Origin: Acuticoccus sp963704595 | GTDB taxonomy: Bacteria; Pseudomonadota; Alphaproteobacteria; Rhizobiales; Amorphaceae | Length of the DNA stretch: 64,000 nucleotides | Reading direction: 5' to 3' | Assembly: GCA_963704595.1 (NCBI GenBank) | Contig: OY969922.1 | Location: 1,178,001 to 1,242,000 of the forward strand | Position numbers and translations under genes: made by a program | In this document: positions 26,449-35,099 of the stretch, one piece after another | How the letters are laid out: each line of letters opens with the position of its first letter | Position numbering within the stretch: position 1 is the stretch's first letter | The notes under the pieces: generated by a model | What the model saw: the letters and a program-made list of their open reading frames with translations, nothing else | What the model was told of the DNA's origin: nothing | Database searches by the model: none

Positions 26449-28062
26449 CTAGAACTTGCCGTCGTAGGCGCGGCGGCCGATGCGCACGCACAGCAAGGTG
26501 AAAGTCGGCCGCGTCAGCGCCTCGGCGGCCTCGCGGGCGAGGGTGTCGGTGTCGTCGATCCACACGCCGTGGCCGCCCATCGCAGCGGCGAGCGCCACAA
26601 AGTCGGTCCCCGGAAAGTCGACGCCGACGTTGCCGAGCTGTGCGCCGCGCTGCTTCATCTCGATCAGCGACAGGCTGCCGTCGATCAGCACCACGACCGG
26701 GACGGCAAGGCCAAGGTCGCGCACGGTGGCAAGGTCGCCGAGGGTCATCTCGAGCCCTGCGTCGCCGACGAAGGCGGTGACGGGCGTGTCCGGCGCGGCC
26801 TGCTTGTGGCCGGCGGCGAGCGCCACCGAGCAGCCCATGGTGCACAGCGCCGAGGACTGGAGGAGCGTGCGCGGGGCGGGGCATTCCCAGAGCTGGCTGA
26901 GGAGGATGCGGTGCGCTCCCGAATCGGCGGTGATGACGGTTTCGGGCGGCAGCGCCTCGCGAAGGGCGTGGAAGGCGGCGGCGGGGCCCCAGCCGTCCGC
27001 CTCGGCGGCGAACGCCTCTCGAAGCGCGTTGCGGACCTTGCGCGGCCTGGCGTTCGGCCAGGTCGGGTGATGGGCGGCCCCGTCGGTCAGCGTGGCGAGG
27101 ACGGCCGAGACCGAGCCATAGAGCGTCACCTGCACGGCGTGCATCCCGTGGGTGCGCACCACCGGGGTGATGTCGATCACCCGCTTGTCCGTCGGCCACG
27201 GATCGCGCCAGCCGACGCGCATCTCGATCGGGTCGTACCCGGCGAGGACGATGCAGTCCGCCTCCTCGATCAGCGGCATCAGGTGCCGGTCGGCGAGAGG
27301 GGAGAGGCCGGCGCCGCCGATGGCGAGCGGGTCGTTCTCCGGGATCAGCCCCTTAGCCTTGTATGTGGTGACGACCGGCGCGCCGACCGAGCGGGCGAAG
27401 CGGATCAGCGCCGCGCTCGCCCCGTCGTTCACCGCGTCGAGCCCGGCGATAACGAGCGGCCGTTCCGCCTCGCCGATCCATGTGCGCGCCCGGCGAAGCT
27501 CCGGCCCCTCGGCGGGGATGAAGCTCGCGCCGACGCCGGCCGGCGCGCTCGCCGACCCCTTCGCAGCCTCGTCGGCGACGCGGATCGGCACGTCGATGTG
27601 GACGGGGCCGGGCTGGCCGGTAGCCGCCAGCACCAGCGCCTTGTCCATCACCTGGTTGAGGCTGGCGGTGGAGGCGCGGAAGGTGCCCTTCACGATGCCG
27701 GACAGCAGCGCCTGATGGTCGAACACCTGGTGCGTGTAGGTGTCGGCGTCGGCGGCATCGAGGCAGCCGGTGAGCACCACCAGCGGCACGCGGTCCTGGT
27801 AGGCGTTGGCGATCGTGTTGACGGCGTTGGCGAGCCCCGGGCCGATGGTGGCGACGAGGATGCCCGGCGCGCCGGTCGCGTGCCACGTTCCTTCGGCCAT
27901 GAAGCCGGCAAAATTCTCGTGCTTGGTGAGGTGGAAGGCGATCCCGGCGGCCGTCAGCGCGTCGATGATCGTCAGGACCTCACCGCCGGGGATGCCGTAG
28001 GCGTGGGCGCAGCCGCTGGCGGCGAGCTTCCGGGCGATGATGTCGGCGTTGCGCAGGGTCAA
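26449..28062 (-). CDS. Thiamine pyrophosphate-dependent enzyme (acetolactate synthase-like)
   Basis: 537 residues with the three-domain AHAS/oxalyl-CoA decarboxylase layout. The catalytic glutamate is in HLTKHENFAGFMAEG (about residue 51), the central domain includes PLVIAGLDAVND, and the TPP/Mg motif is FVGDAGLEMTLGD. The substrate is not clear: it lacks features I would need to call acetolactate synthase, oxalyl-CoA decarboxylase or sulfoacetaldehyde acetyltransferase. It lies three bases downstream of the CoA-transferase gene, so a CoA-ester substrate is a reasonable guess. TTG start. Confidence 0.85.
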   Translation of the reverse strand: MTLRNADIIARKLAASGCAHAYGIPGGEVLTIIDALTAAGIAFHLTKHENFAGFMAEGTWHATGAPGILVATIGPGLANAVNTIANAYQDRVPLVVLTGCLDAADADTYTHQVFDHQALLSGIVKGTFRASTASLNQVMDKALVLAATGQPGPVHIDVPIRVADEAAKGSASAPAGVGASFIPAEGPELRRARTWIGEAERPLVIAGLDAVNDGASAALIRFARSVGAPVVTTYKAKGLIPENDPLAIGGAGLSPLADRHLMPLIEEADCIVLAGYDPIEMRVGWRDPWPTDKRVIDITPVVRTHGMHAVQVTLYGSVSAVLATLTDGAAHHPTWPNARPRKVRNALREAFAAEADGWGPAAAFHALREALPPETVITADSGAHRILLSQLWECPAPRTLLQSSALCTMGCSVALAAGHKQAAPDTPVTAFVGDAGLEMTLGDLATVRDLGLAVPVVVLIDGSLSLIEMKQRGAQLGNVGVDFPGTDFVALAAAMGGHGVWIDDTDTLAREAAEALTRPTFTLLCVRIGRRAYDGKF

Positions 28063-28065
28063 GTC

Positions 28066-29349
28066 TCAGCCTTTCGCGGCGTGATCGCCGAGGTCCACCA
28101 CGCCTGCCGCTGCCAGCGTGTCGATGGTCGCGTCGTCCATGCCGAGGATCTCAGTGAGCACCTCGCGGCTGTGCTCGCCGCGCATCGGCGGCCGGCGGCG
28201 ATAGTCCACCGGCGTGTCCGACATCTTTATGGGGTTGCCGATCGTGCGGGCAATGCCGTCCGCCGCTGCGGGGTGGTCGTGCGTCACGATGGCGCCGCGC
28301 GCTTCGGCCTGCGGCTCGGCGAACGCTTCGGGGATGGTGTTGATCGGCCCGATCGGCACGCCGAGCGGCGCCAGCACCGCGATCCACTCCGCGCGGGTGC
28401 GCTGCGAGGTCAGCCGGGCGACGTTCTCCTCCACCGCATCGCGGTTGCGCACCCGCGCCGAGTTGGTGGCGAAGCGCGGGTCGGCCGCCAGCTCCGGTTC
28501 GCCGGCGGCGGCACAGAACTTGGCGAATTGCCCGTCGTTGCCGATGGCGAGGATGAACATCCCGTCCGACGCCGGAAAGGCGTTGTAGGGCACGATGGTC
28601 GGGTGGCCGTTGCCGCGGCGGATCGGCGTCTCTCCGCTCATCAGGAAGGACGCGCCCTGGTTGATGAGCCAGGCTAGCTGCGTGTCGAACAGCGAGAGGT
28701 CGATGTACTGGCCGCGGCCGGTGGCGTGGCGGCCCTGCAGGGCCGCCAGCATCGCGACGGCGGCGTACATGCCCGTCATCACGTCCGCGATGCCGACGCC
28801 GACCTTCTGCGGCGTGCCGCCTTTGTCGTCCGCCTCGCCGGTGACGCTCATGATCCCGCCGCGGCCCTGCGCCATGAAGTCGTAGCCCGCGTGGCTGGCG
28901 AGCGGCCCGGTCTGCCCGTAGCCCGTCACCGAGGCGTAGATCAGCTTCGGGTTGATCTTCGACAGCGACGCATAATCGAGCCCCATCCGCGCCGCGCCGC
29001 CGACCTTGAAGTTCTCGATGGCGAGGTCCGCCTTCGCCGCGATGGCGCGGACGATGTCCTGCGCCTCCGGCCTGGAGAGGTCGAGCGCGAGGGAACGCTT
29101 GTTGCGGTTGGCGGCGAGGTAGTAGGCGCTTTCGGCGGTTTCGGTACCGTCTTCGCGGGTGAGGAACGGGGGACCCCAGCGGCGGGTGTCGTCGCCGACG
29201 CCGAAGCGCTCGATCTTGATGATGTCGGCCCCGAGATCGCCCAGAAGCTGCGTGGCGGTCGGCCCTGCCAGAATGCGCGAAAGGTCGAGGACGAGAATGC
29301 CGCTCAGCGGGCCGGTCGGCGCAGCGGCGGGGTCGGAACGGTCAGCCAA
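28066..29349 (-). CDS. CaiB/BaiF-family (type III) CoA-transferase
   Basis: 427 residues. The N-terminal Rossmann part GILVLDLSRILAGPTATQLLGDLGADIIKIE and the NRNKRSLALDLS segment identify the family; the catalytic Asp lies in the usual region near ENFKVGGAARMGLDY. Such enzymes shuttle CoA between carboxylic acids (formyl/oxalyl, carnitine, succinyl, citramalate). First gene of a minus-strand group; the 285-base region upstream is shared with the divergent molybdo-hydroxylase genes and has an operator-like palindrome. TTG start. Confidence 0.92.
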   Translation of the reverse strand: MADRSDPAAAPTGPLSGILVLDLSRILAGPTATQLLGDLGADIIKIERFGVGDDTRRWGPPFLTREDGTETAESAYYLAANRNKRSLALDLSRPEAQDIVRAIAAKADLAIENFKVGGAARMGLDYASLSKINPKLIYASVTGYGQTGPLASHAGYDFMAQGRGGIMSVTGEADDKGGTPQKVGVGIADVMTGMYAAVAMLAALQGRHATGRGQYIDLSLFDTQLAWLINQGASFLMSGETPIRRGNGHPTIVPYNAFPASDGMFILAIGNDGQFAKFCAAAGEPELAADPRFATNSARVRNRDAVEENVARLTSQRTRAEWIAVLAPLGVPIGPINTIPEAFAEPQAEARGAIVTHDHPAAADGIARTIGNPIKMSDTPVDYRRRPPMRGEHSREVLTEILGMDDATIDTLAAAGVVDLGDHAAKG

Positions 29350-29500
29350 GTCTATGCTCCCGGGGCGTTGCGGCGGACATACGCGACCGGCGGGGCCGCC
29401 AAGTCAAGCCGGACTGCCTGCAATCGCGCCACAGCGCCGATTCGGCGAGGCTGGCGGCGCTGCCGAGGCGAGCTGGCGATGGCCGCGGCCGGCCGGCGGC

Positions 29501-29515
29501 ATTTGGTGACCAAAT
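29501..29515. promoter_or_regulatory. GntR-type operator-like palindrome ATTTGGTGACCAAAT
   Basis: A perfect 7-1-7 inverted repeat in the 285-base divergent region between the CoA-transferase gene and the molybdo-hydroxylase operon (29350-29634). The TGGT-N-ACCA core is the type bound by GntR/FadR-family (FCD) repressors. A GATAAC (29531-29536) downstream could serve as a -10 for the + genes. The rest of the intergenic stretch shows nothing clear. Confidence 0.55.
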
Positions 29516-29634
29516 CGTTAAAAAGGACTGGATAACGTCCGCTTTCACAGCGGGGGCCGGGAGGCCATCCTTGCCTCGATAACACCCCGTCCGCACAGTC
29601 CTGCACATTCGGAAGTTCCCCTGGGAGGTGTGAC

Positions 29635-30492
29635 GTGCGGCCCGCAGCCTTCGACTATCACGCGCCGGTCACGATCGACGAAGCGGTCGCGCTGCTTGCC
29701 GTGCATGGTCCCAATGCGCGGGTGATCGCCGGCGGCCAGAGCCTCGTTCCGGCCATGACCGCACGCCTCGCCAGGCCGACCCACCTCATCGACATCAACC
29801 GCCTGACCCGCGCCGAGCGGCCGACCATCGCCGGCGGCCGCCTGCGCATCCCGCCGCTGATGCGCCACATCGACTTCGAGGCGCCCGTCGTCGACGGCCC
29901 GACCGGCGCGCTGCTCGCCGAGCTTTCGGCCGCCGTCGGGCAGCTTGCGGTGCGGATGCGCGGCACCTTCTGCGGTGCCATCGCCAACGGCGATCCGGCG
30001 GCCGAGTGGTGCCTCGCCGCCGTCGTCCTCAATGCCGACGTGATCGTCCGCTCCAAGGCGCGCGGCGTGCGCAACATCGCCGCCAGCGCGTTCTTCGAGA
30101 CCATCCTCACCACCGTCGCCGCTGACGACGAGCTCGTCGTCGAGGTCCAGTTGCCCCTCCTGCAGGACACCGCGCGGACGGGCTTTTCCAAGATCGCCCG
30201 CCGGCACGGCCACTACGGCGCCGCCCTCGGCCTGTGCGTCTACGACCGCGACGAAACGCGAATGCGCGACGTGCGGATCGGCGTCGGCGCGGTCGAGGCC
30301 GTGCCGCGGCGGCTCTCCGCGGTGGAGGCGCTGCTGGAACGGCAGGAGCCGAGCCTGCGGCTCTTCCGCCAGGCGGCCGACATGGCGGCCGACGCCGTGA
30401 CCCCCATCGACAGCCGTCCGGAGGACGCCGCCTACAAGCGCGACCTCACCCGGACGGCGGTCCGCCGCGCGCTGGAGGCATCGCTCCCATGA
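29635..30492 (+). CDS. FAD-binding subunit of a molybdenum hydroxylase-like complex
   Basis: 285 residues of the CoxM/FAD-binding type. The first FAD motif IAGGQSLVPAMTARLARP (31-48) is canonical. The second, normally RGTIGGSLAHADP, reads RGTFCGAIANGDP (109-121). In the family this subunit passes electrons from the 2Fe-2S subunit to an acceptor. GTG start with GGGAGG about 10 bases upstream. Stop overlaps the next gene by four bases. Confidence 0.88.
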   Translation: MRPAAFDYHAPVTIDEAVALLAVHGPNARVIAGGQSLVPAMTARLARPTHLIDINRLTRAERPTIAGGRLRIPPLMRHIDFEAPVVDGPTGALLAELSAAVGQLAVRMRGTFCGAIANGDPAAEWCLAAVVLNADVIVRSKARGVRNIAASAFFETILTTVAADDELVVEVQLPLLQDTARTGFSKIARRHGHYGAALGLCVYDRDETRMRDVRIGVGAVEAVPRRLSAVEALLERQEPSLRLFRQAADMAADAVTPIDSRPEDAAYKRDLTRTAVRRALEASLP

Positions 30493-30971
30493 GAAACATC
30501 CAGATGACGCTGGAGGTGAACGGCGCCGAGCACACCATCGTGGTCGAGCCGCGCACCGCACTCGTCGATGCGCTGCGCGACAATCTCGGCCTCAAGGGCA
30601 CCCCGGCCGGGTGCGAGGGCGACTGCACCGGCGCCTGCACCGTCCTCGTCGACAACGAACCGGTGCGCGGATGCCTGATGTTCGCCGTCCAGGCGCACGG
30701 GACCGCCGTCGGCACGGTCGAGGGGCTGTCCGACGGGGTGACGCTCAACGTCCTGCAGGAAGCCTTCGTCGAGGCGGGCGCGGTCCAGTGCGGCTACTGC
30801 ACGCCGGGCTTCCTGATGCTCGCCACCGGGGCGCTCAACCGCATGCCGGACATGGACGACGACGCCATCGCCACGCTGGTCGCCGAGAACATGTGCCGCT
30901 GCGGCGCGTACGACCGGATCGAAGCCGCCATCAAGGTCGCCCGCAACGCGCTGAAGGTCCACGCGCTATGA
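30489..30971 (+). CDS. 2Fe-2S subunit of a molybdenum hydroxylase-like complex
   Basis: 160 residues with the two 2Fe-2S domains of the CoxS type. The C-terminal cluster ligands are regular (C101, C104, C136, C138 in QCGYC and MCRCG). The N-terminal plant-ferredoxin cluster has cysteines at 42, 46, 50 and 62, i.e. C-x3-C-x3-C instead of the usual C-x4-C-x2-C, so the middle ligand is displaced by one residue. ATG overlaps the FAD-subunit stop (ATGA) and the end overlaps the large-subunit start. Confidence 0.9.
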   Translation: MRNIQMTLEVNGAEHTIVVEPRTALVDALRDNLGLKGTPAGCEGDCTGACTVLVDNEPVRGCLMFAVQAHGTAVGTVEGLSDGVTLNVLQEAFVEAGAVQCGYCTPGFLMLATGALNRMPDMDDDAIATLVAENMCRCGAYDRIEAAIKVARNALKVHAL

Positions 30972-33289
30972 AGCACGTCGGCCGGTCATTCCAGCCGGCA
31001 GGGGCGCAGGGTCCGGTCACCGGGCGTGCGCGCTATGCCGGCGACATCGACCTGCCGCGGATGCTCCACATGCGCCTCGTCCGCTCGCCTGTGGCGTTCG
31101 GCAGGCTCACCCGGATCGACGCTTCCGCAGCGCTCGGCGTCCCCGGCGTGGTCGCGATCTGGACCGCGGACGATATTACCCTGCCGCCGGTGCCGGTGCG
31201 CGTGCTGCCGAGCGAGGCGTTCGAGGCCTACTGCCAGCCTGTGCTGGCGAGCGGGACGGTGCGCTACGTCGGCGAGCCGGTCGCCGCAGTGTTCGCCGAG
31301 ACCGCGGGCGCGGCCGACGACGCCGCCGAACTCGTGATCGCCGACATCGACCCCTACGAGCCGCAGCTCGACCACACCGCCAGCGCCGCCATCCTGTCCG
31401 GTGACCTGCGCGCCTCCGAATGCGCCACCGTGCGCAAGGGCTTCGGCGACGTGACGGCCGCCTTCCACAACGCCGACCGCGTGGTGGAGCGGCGCCTGAC
31501 GCTCGCGCGCGACGGCGCGATGGCGCTGGAGCCGCGCGTTTCGCTCGCCGAGTGGGACGGGGAGCGCGAGGTGCTGCGCCTGTGGGCCGGCGGCCGTGCG
31601 ATCCACCAGACGCGAGAGACTATCGCAACGATGATGGACCTTGCCGACGAGCAGGTTGAGATCCAGAGCGCGCGCTCCGGCGGCAGCTTCGGCAGCCGCG
31701 GCGAACTCTCCCCGGAAGACATGCTTGCGAGCCATGCCGCCCGCGCGCTCGGCCGCCCCGTGCGCTGGAGCGAGGACCGGCGCGAGCAACTCGCCGCCGC
31801 CGCGCAGGCGCGCGGGATCGACGCGCTCGCCCGCCTCGCGGTCGACGACAAGGGCCGTTTCCTCGCGCTCGACGTCGAGTTCTGGATCGACCAGGGCGCC
31901 TACCTCCGTGCCGAGGGTGCGATGGTCGCTGACCTCGTCGCAGCGCTCCTGCCCGGCCCCTACGCGCTCACGGCCTACCGCGCGGTCGGCCATGTGCGGA
32001 TGACCAACAAGCCGCCGGCCGGCACGTTCCGCGGCGCCGGGCGCGTGGAGGCGACGTTCATTCGCGAACGGCTGGTCGATGCCGCCGCCGACCTCACCGG
32101 CCGCGATCCGTCCGCGCTGCGCTGCGCCAACCTCCTGCGCAGCGATGCGGAGGCGCCGGGCGTCGAGGCGCTGAAGAGCGCGATCGCGCCGGAGGGGATG
32201 CCGCTCGACGAGCTCCTTGCGCAGGCGACCAAGCGCTTCTCGCTCGACATCGTGCGCCGCCGTGCGCAGGACCGCCGCGGCCAGGGCGAGCTCGCCGGCT
32301 TCGGCGCCGCCTTCTTCACCGAACCGTCGGACCTTGGCCCGTTCGACCATGTGCGCATCGCGGTCGACACCCGCGGCAATCTCGAGGTGGTGACCGCCGC
32401 CGCCGACTTCGGCCAGGGCACCACCACGGCGATCGCGCAGATCGTCGCCGACATCGTGGGCGTGGACCTCAGCCGGATCCGCGTCACCGCAGGGCGGACC
32501 GACAGGCTGGGGCAGGGCGGGGCGCGCATCCTCTCCTCCGGCCTCGCGCTCGCCGGCACCGCCGCGCAGTACGCCGCGGAGGCGCTGCGCGACAAGATCG
32601 TCCACGCCGCCGCCCGGATGATGGCGGTACCGGCCGACAGGCTCGCCATCCGTTCGGGCCGCATCCGCGAGGCGGACCGCCACTTCGGCAGCGCGCTCGA
32701 ACTCGGCGCGCTGGCGCGGGCGTGCGCCCCCGGCACGGTGTTCGCCGGCCCCGAAGGCACCGGCCTCCAGGCCGAGGGCTGGTGCATCGCGGACGGGATG
32801 ACCTCCTCCCACGGCCTCGCCATGGCGCTGGTCGACATCGACGCCGCGACGGGCTTCGTGAAGATCCCGCGCGTCTTCATCGCCTACGATGTCGGCAACG
32901 CGATCAACCCGGACCTCATCACCGCGCAGATCGAGGGCGCGGTCCTCCAGGGCACGGCAAGCGCCATCGCCACCGCGCTGCCCGTCGGCCCGTCCGGCGA
33001 CCCGCTGGCGCAGACGCTGGCGGACTACGGGATGCCGACGGCCGCAGAGCGCCCGGTGGTCGAGGTGCTCCTCGCCGAGGACGCGCCGACGCCGCAGAAC
33101 CCGCTCGGCATCAAGGGCGTGGGTTCGGCCGGCATCGTCGGTATCGGCGCGGCGATCGCGGCCGGCGTCGACCAGGCGCTCGGCGCACCGGGCTTTGCCT
33201 GCAGCCTGCCGATCCGCCCCGCCGCCATCCGCGCCCACATCCGCGAGCGGGCGGAAGCCGAGAAGGCCGCTCTCAAGCGCACCGCCTAG
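30968..33289 (+). CDS. Large (molybdopterin-binding) subunit of a molybdenum hydroxylase-like complex
   Basis: 773 residues of the xanthine dehydrogenase/CO dehydrogenase large-subunit family (a/b hammerhead domain near 15-120, then the Mo-cofactor domains). Recognisable are GAMALEPRVS, GTFRGAGRVEATFIRERLVDAAA and FGQGTTTAIAQI. Two signature positions depart from the family: the Q-loop GGGFG-x-K reads SGGSFGSRG (237-245), and the catalytic GVGE motif reads GVGS, with Ser720 in place of the proton-abstracting glutamate. The substrate is unknown and activity is doubtful or altered. Its TAG shares the CTAG at 33286-33289 with the convergent oxidase gene. Confidence 0.88.
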   Translation: MKHVGRSFQPAGAQGPVTGRARYAGDIDLPRMLHMRLVRSPVAFGRLTRIDASAALGVPGVVAIWTADDITLPPVPVRVLPSEAFEAYCQPVLASGTVRYVGEPVAAVFAETAGAADDAAELVIADIDPYEPQLDHTASAAILSGDLRASECATVRKGFGDVTAAFHNADRVVERRLTLARDGAMALEPRVSLAEWDGEREVLRLWAGGRAIHQTRETIATMMDLADEQVEIQSARSGGSFGSRGELSPEDMLASHAARALGRPVRWSEDRREQLAAAAQARGIDALARLAVDDKGRFLALDVEFWIDQGAYLRAEGAMVADLVAALLPGPYALTAYRAVGHVRMTNKPPAGTFRGAGRVEATFIRERLVDAAADLTGRDPSALRCANLLRSDAEAPGVEALKSAIAPEGMPLDELLAQATKRFSLDIVRRRAQDRRGQGELAGFGAAFFTEPSDLGPFDHVRIAVDTRGNLEVVTAAADFGQGTTTAIAQIVADIVGVDLSRIRVTAGRTDRLGQGGARILSSGLALAGTAAQYAAEALRDKIVHAAARMMAVPADRLAIRSGRIREADRHFGSALELGALARACAPGTVFAGPEGTGLQAEGWCIADGMTSSHGLAMALVDIDAATGFVKIPRVFIAYDVGNAINPDLITAQIEGAVLQGTASAIATALPVGPSGDPLAQTLADYGMPTAAERPVVEVLLAEDAPTPQNPLGIKGVGSAGIVGIGAAIAAGVDQALGAPGFACSLPIRPAAIRAHIRERAEAEKAALKRTA

Positions 33290-34537
33290 CGGCGGAACCG
33301 CATCGCGCTGTAGGGCGCGGGGTCGGCAAGCGGCGTCTCCCCCGTCATCATCTGCGCCAGGAGTTCGCCGGTCACCGGGCCCAGCGTGAAGCCGAGGTGC
33401 TGGTGGCCGAAGTTTCCCCAGAGGCCGCGCGGGCCGAGCGGCCCGATCACGGGCAACAGGTCCGGCAGGCAGGGGCGGGCACCGATCCACGGCTTCTCGT
33501 CGAGCGCCTCGCCAATGGGGAAGATCTCGCGCGCGAGCGCTTCGACGCGGGTGATCTGCACCGGTGTCGGCGGATCGTCCCGCCGCGCGAACTCCGCCCC
33601 GCTGGTGATCCTTAGCCCGCGCGCGTTGGGGGCGAGGACGTAGCCGCTGCCGTCGTCCGTCACCAGGTGGTTGAGCACGGCATTGCCCTTCGCCGCGAAG
33701 TGCCGGTGATAGCCGCGCTTCACGAACAGCGGCACCCGCACCCCCTGCGGCCGCAGCACCATGTCCGACCATGGCCCGAGGCACACGACCACCTCGCGCG
33801 CTGAAATCGCGCCGTCCGCGCCATCGACGCGAAAGCCGTTCGTCGTGGCGGTGAGGGTGGCCGCGTCGCCGGCCGCGAAGGTGCCGCCGCGCGCCTCGAA
33901 CAGCGCGGCATACGCCTTGCCGAGGGCGCCGGGGTCGATGATGCGCACCGGCCCGGTCATGTGGATCGCGCCGGCGAACACCGGCGCCAGATGCGGCTCC
34001 GCCTCGGCGAGCCCGGCGGCATCCAGCGGCCGGAACGGTATGCCGAACCGCTCTTCCACCAGCCGGTCGGCCGCCGCGGCACGTTCCAAGGTCCGCCCCG
34101 TCGCGATAGAGGCGCAGGTAGCCGCCGGTCCGCCACAGGTCGGTCGCCGCGCTGCCTGCCGCCTCGCTGAGCCGCCGGTGTGCCGCGATCGCGCCACCGA
34201 CCAGGGGCACGTTGGCGAGAGCGGTCCGCTCGATGCCGCCGGGGCTTCCCGCCGCCGCGTAGCGCAGGAGCGAGGGGAGGGTGCTGCCGAGCGCCCCCCA
34301 CGCGAGCCGCGCATCGGTCCGCTTGCCGGTCAGGACGCCGAGGATGACCGAAAGGTCGCGCGGGAATGTGTACGGGATCACCGCCTCGGACTGGATGAGC
34401 CCCGCGTTGCCGAACGAGGTCTCCTCCGCCGCGCCGCGCCGGTCGACCAGGACAACCGACCGGCCACGCGCTGCAAGGGCCATCGCGGTGGAGATGCCGA
34501 CCATCCCGGCGCCCAGAACCATCACGTCGTGCAGCAT
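33286..34537 (-). CDS. FAD-dependent D-amino-acid dehydrogenase-like oxidoreductase (one frameshift)
   Basis: DadA/glycine-oxidase-like flavoprotein. Dinucleotide-binding motif VLGAGMVGISTAMALAARG begins the N-terminal half; the C-terminal half ends with PVIGPLGPRGLWGNFGHQHLGFTLGPVTG, the usual FAD-contacting region. The halves lie in different frames; the break is the CCCC at 34096-34099 (+ strand), where one fewer C restores RDGRTLERAAAADRL and 416 residues. It probably deaminates an amino acid and feeds electrons to the respiratory chain. Neighbouring aminotransferase and amino-acid transporter genes fit. Confidence 0.87.
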
Positions 34538-34653
34538 CAGAGCCAGCCCCGCACGTATTTCAGTATGTAAAAGTCAGGTTTCACGCAGGAGTTGACAGTA
34601 TCTGTATAATTCGATGGCATGATGTCCTTGTTCATCTAAGAAGGATATCCACA
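34538..34653. promoter_or_regulatory. AT-rich spacer with a candidate promoter
   Basis: 116 bases, noticeably richer in A/T than the neighbours, between divergent genes. It contains TTGACA (34592-34597) and TATAAT (34605-34610), but their spacing of seven bases rules out one shared promoter; TATAAT may use a weak -35 near 34582. An AAGGA ribosome site (about 34640) precedes the secreted-protein gene. Confidence 0.45.
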
Positions 34654-35061
34654 ATGAAGAGCTTTTTGAGGATTATTGTCTCCGGGGTGATGGTTCTATT
34701 GATCGGCGGCACGGCGCAGGCCTTTTCGATCGGGTTCGACTGGTCGGGGCTGAGGCAGTGCAATACCGGGCGGCCGAACACCGTCGGCAGTCCGGCGTTC
34801 ACGATCAGCCAGCTTCCGGCCGGCACCAAGTCCGTGGTGTTCAAGCTCGTCGACCTCAATGTGCCGAGATACAATCATGGCGGCGGCGTGGTGGCCGTCA
34901 ACCGCTCCGGCACCGTGCGCGGTGGCGCGTTCCGCTACAAGAGCCCGTGCCCGCCCGGCGGCCGCCATACCTATGAGTGGACCGCGACGGCCAAATCCGG
35001 CGCCCGCGGGCAGGGCCAAACGCTGGGTGTTGCGAAAGCGCGTCGACCGTATCCAGAATAG
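34654..35061 (+). CDS. Secreted PEBP-like protein (YbhB/YbcL-related)
   Basis: 135 residues with a clear signal peptide (SFLRIIVSGVMVLLIGGTAQA, cleavage after AQA). The mature part resembles the phosphatidylethanolamine-binding-protein fold: PAFTISQLPAGTKSVVFKLVD, YNHGGGVV, and YKSPCPPGGRHTYEW, close to the family's Y-GPCPP-x-G-x-H-Y. It is shorter than typical YbhB (about 150-180). The ligand is unknown. Single gene with an AT-rich upstream region; 5' codon use is less GC-biased than its neighbours. Confidence 0.75.
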   Translation: MKSFLRIIVSGVMVLLIGGTAQAFSIGFDWSGLRQCNTGRPNTVGSPAFTISQLPAGTKSVVFKLVDLNVPRYNHGGGVVAVNRSGTVRGGAFRYKSPCPPGGRHTYEWTATAKSGARGQGQTLGVAKARRPYPE

Positions 35062-35099
35062 GGGCCGATTTTGCCCCAATGTGAATGGAAGGTCCCGAC

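Noticed and set aside
26449..29349. Oxalate degradation pair (oxalyl-CoA decarboxylase plus formyl-CoA transferase)
   Set aside because: Gene pairing is suggestive, but I cannot see motifs that separate the TPP enzyme from acetolactate synthase-like proteins, so no substrate is assigned.
30986..34537. A minus-strand open frame of over 1100 codons opposite the molybdo-hydroxylase genes
   Set aside because: It is antisense to three convincing overlapping genes and composed of Arg/Gly/His/Asp-rich sequence typical of the shadow frame in GC-rich DNA; only its first part is real, as the DadA-like N-terminus.
34592..34610. TTGACA and TATAAT as one sigma-70 promoter
   Set aside because: Only seven bases separate the boxes; a normal spacing is 16-18.
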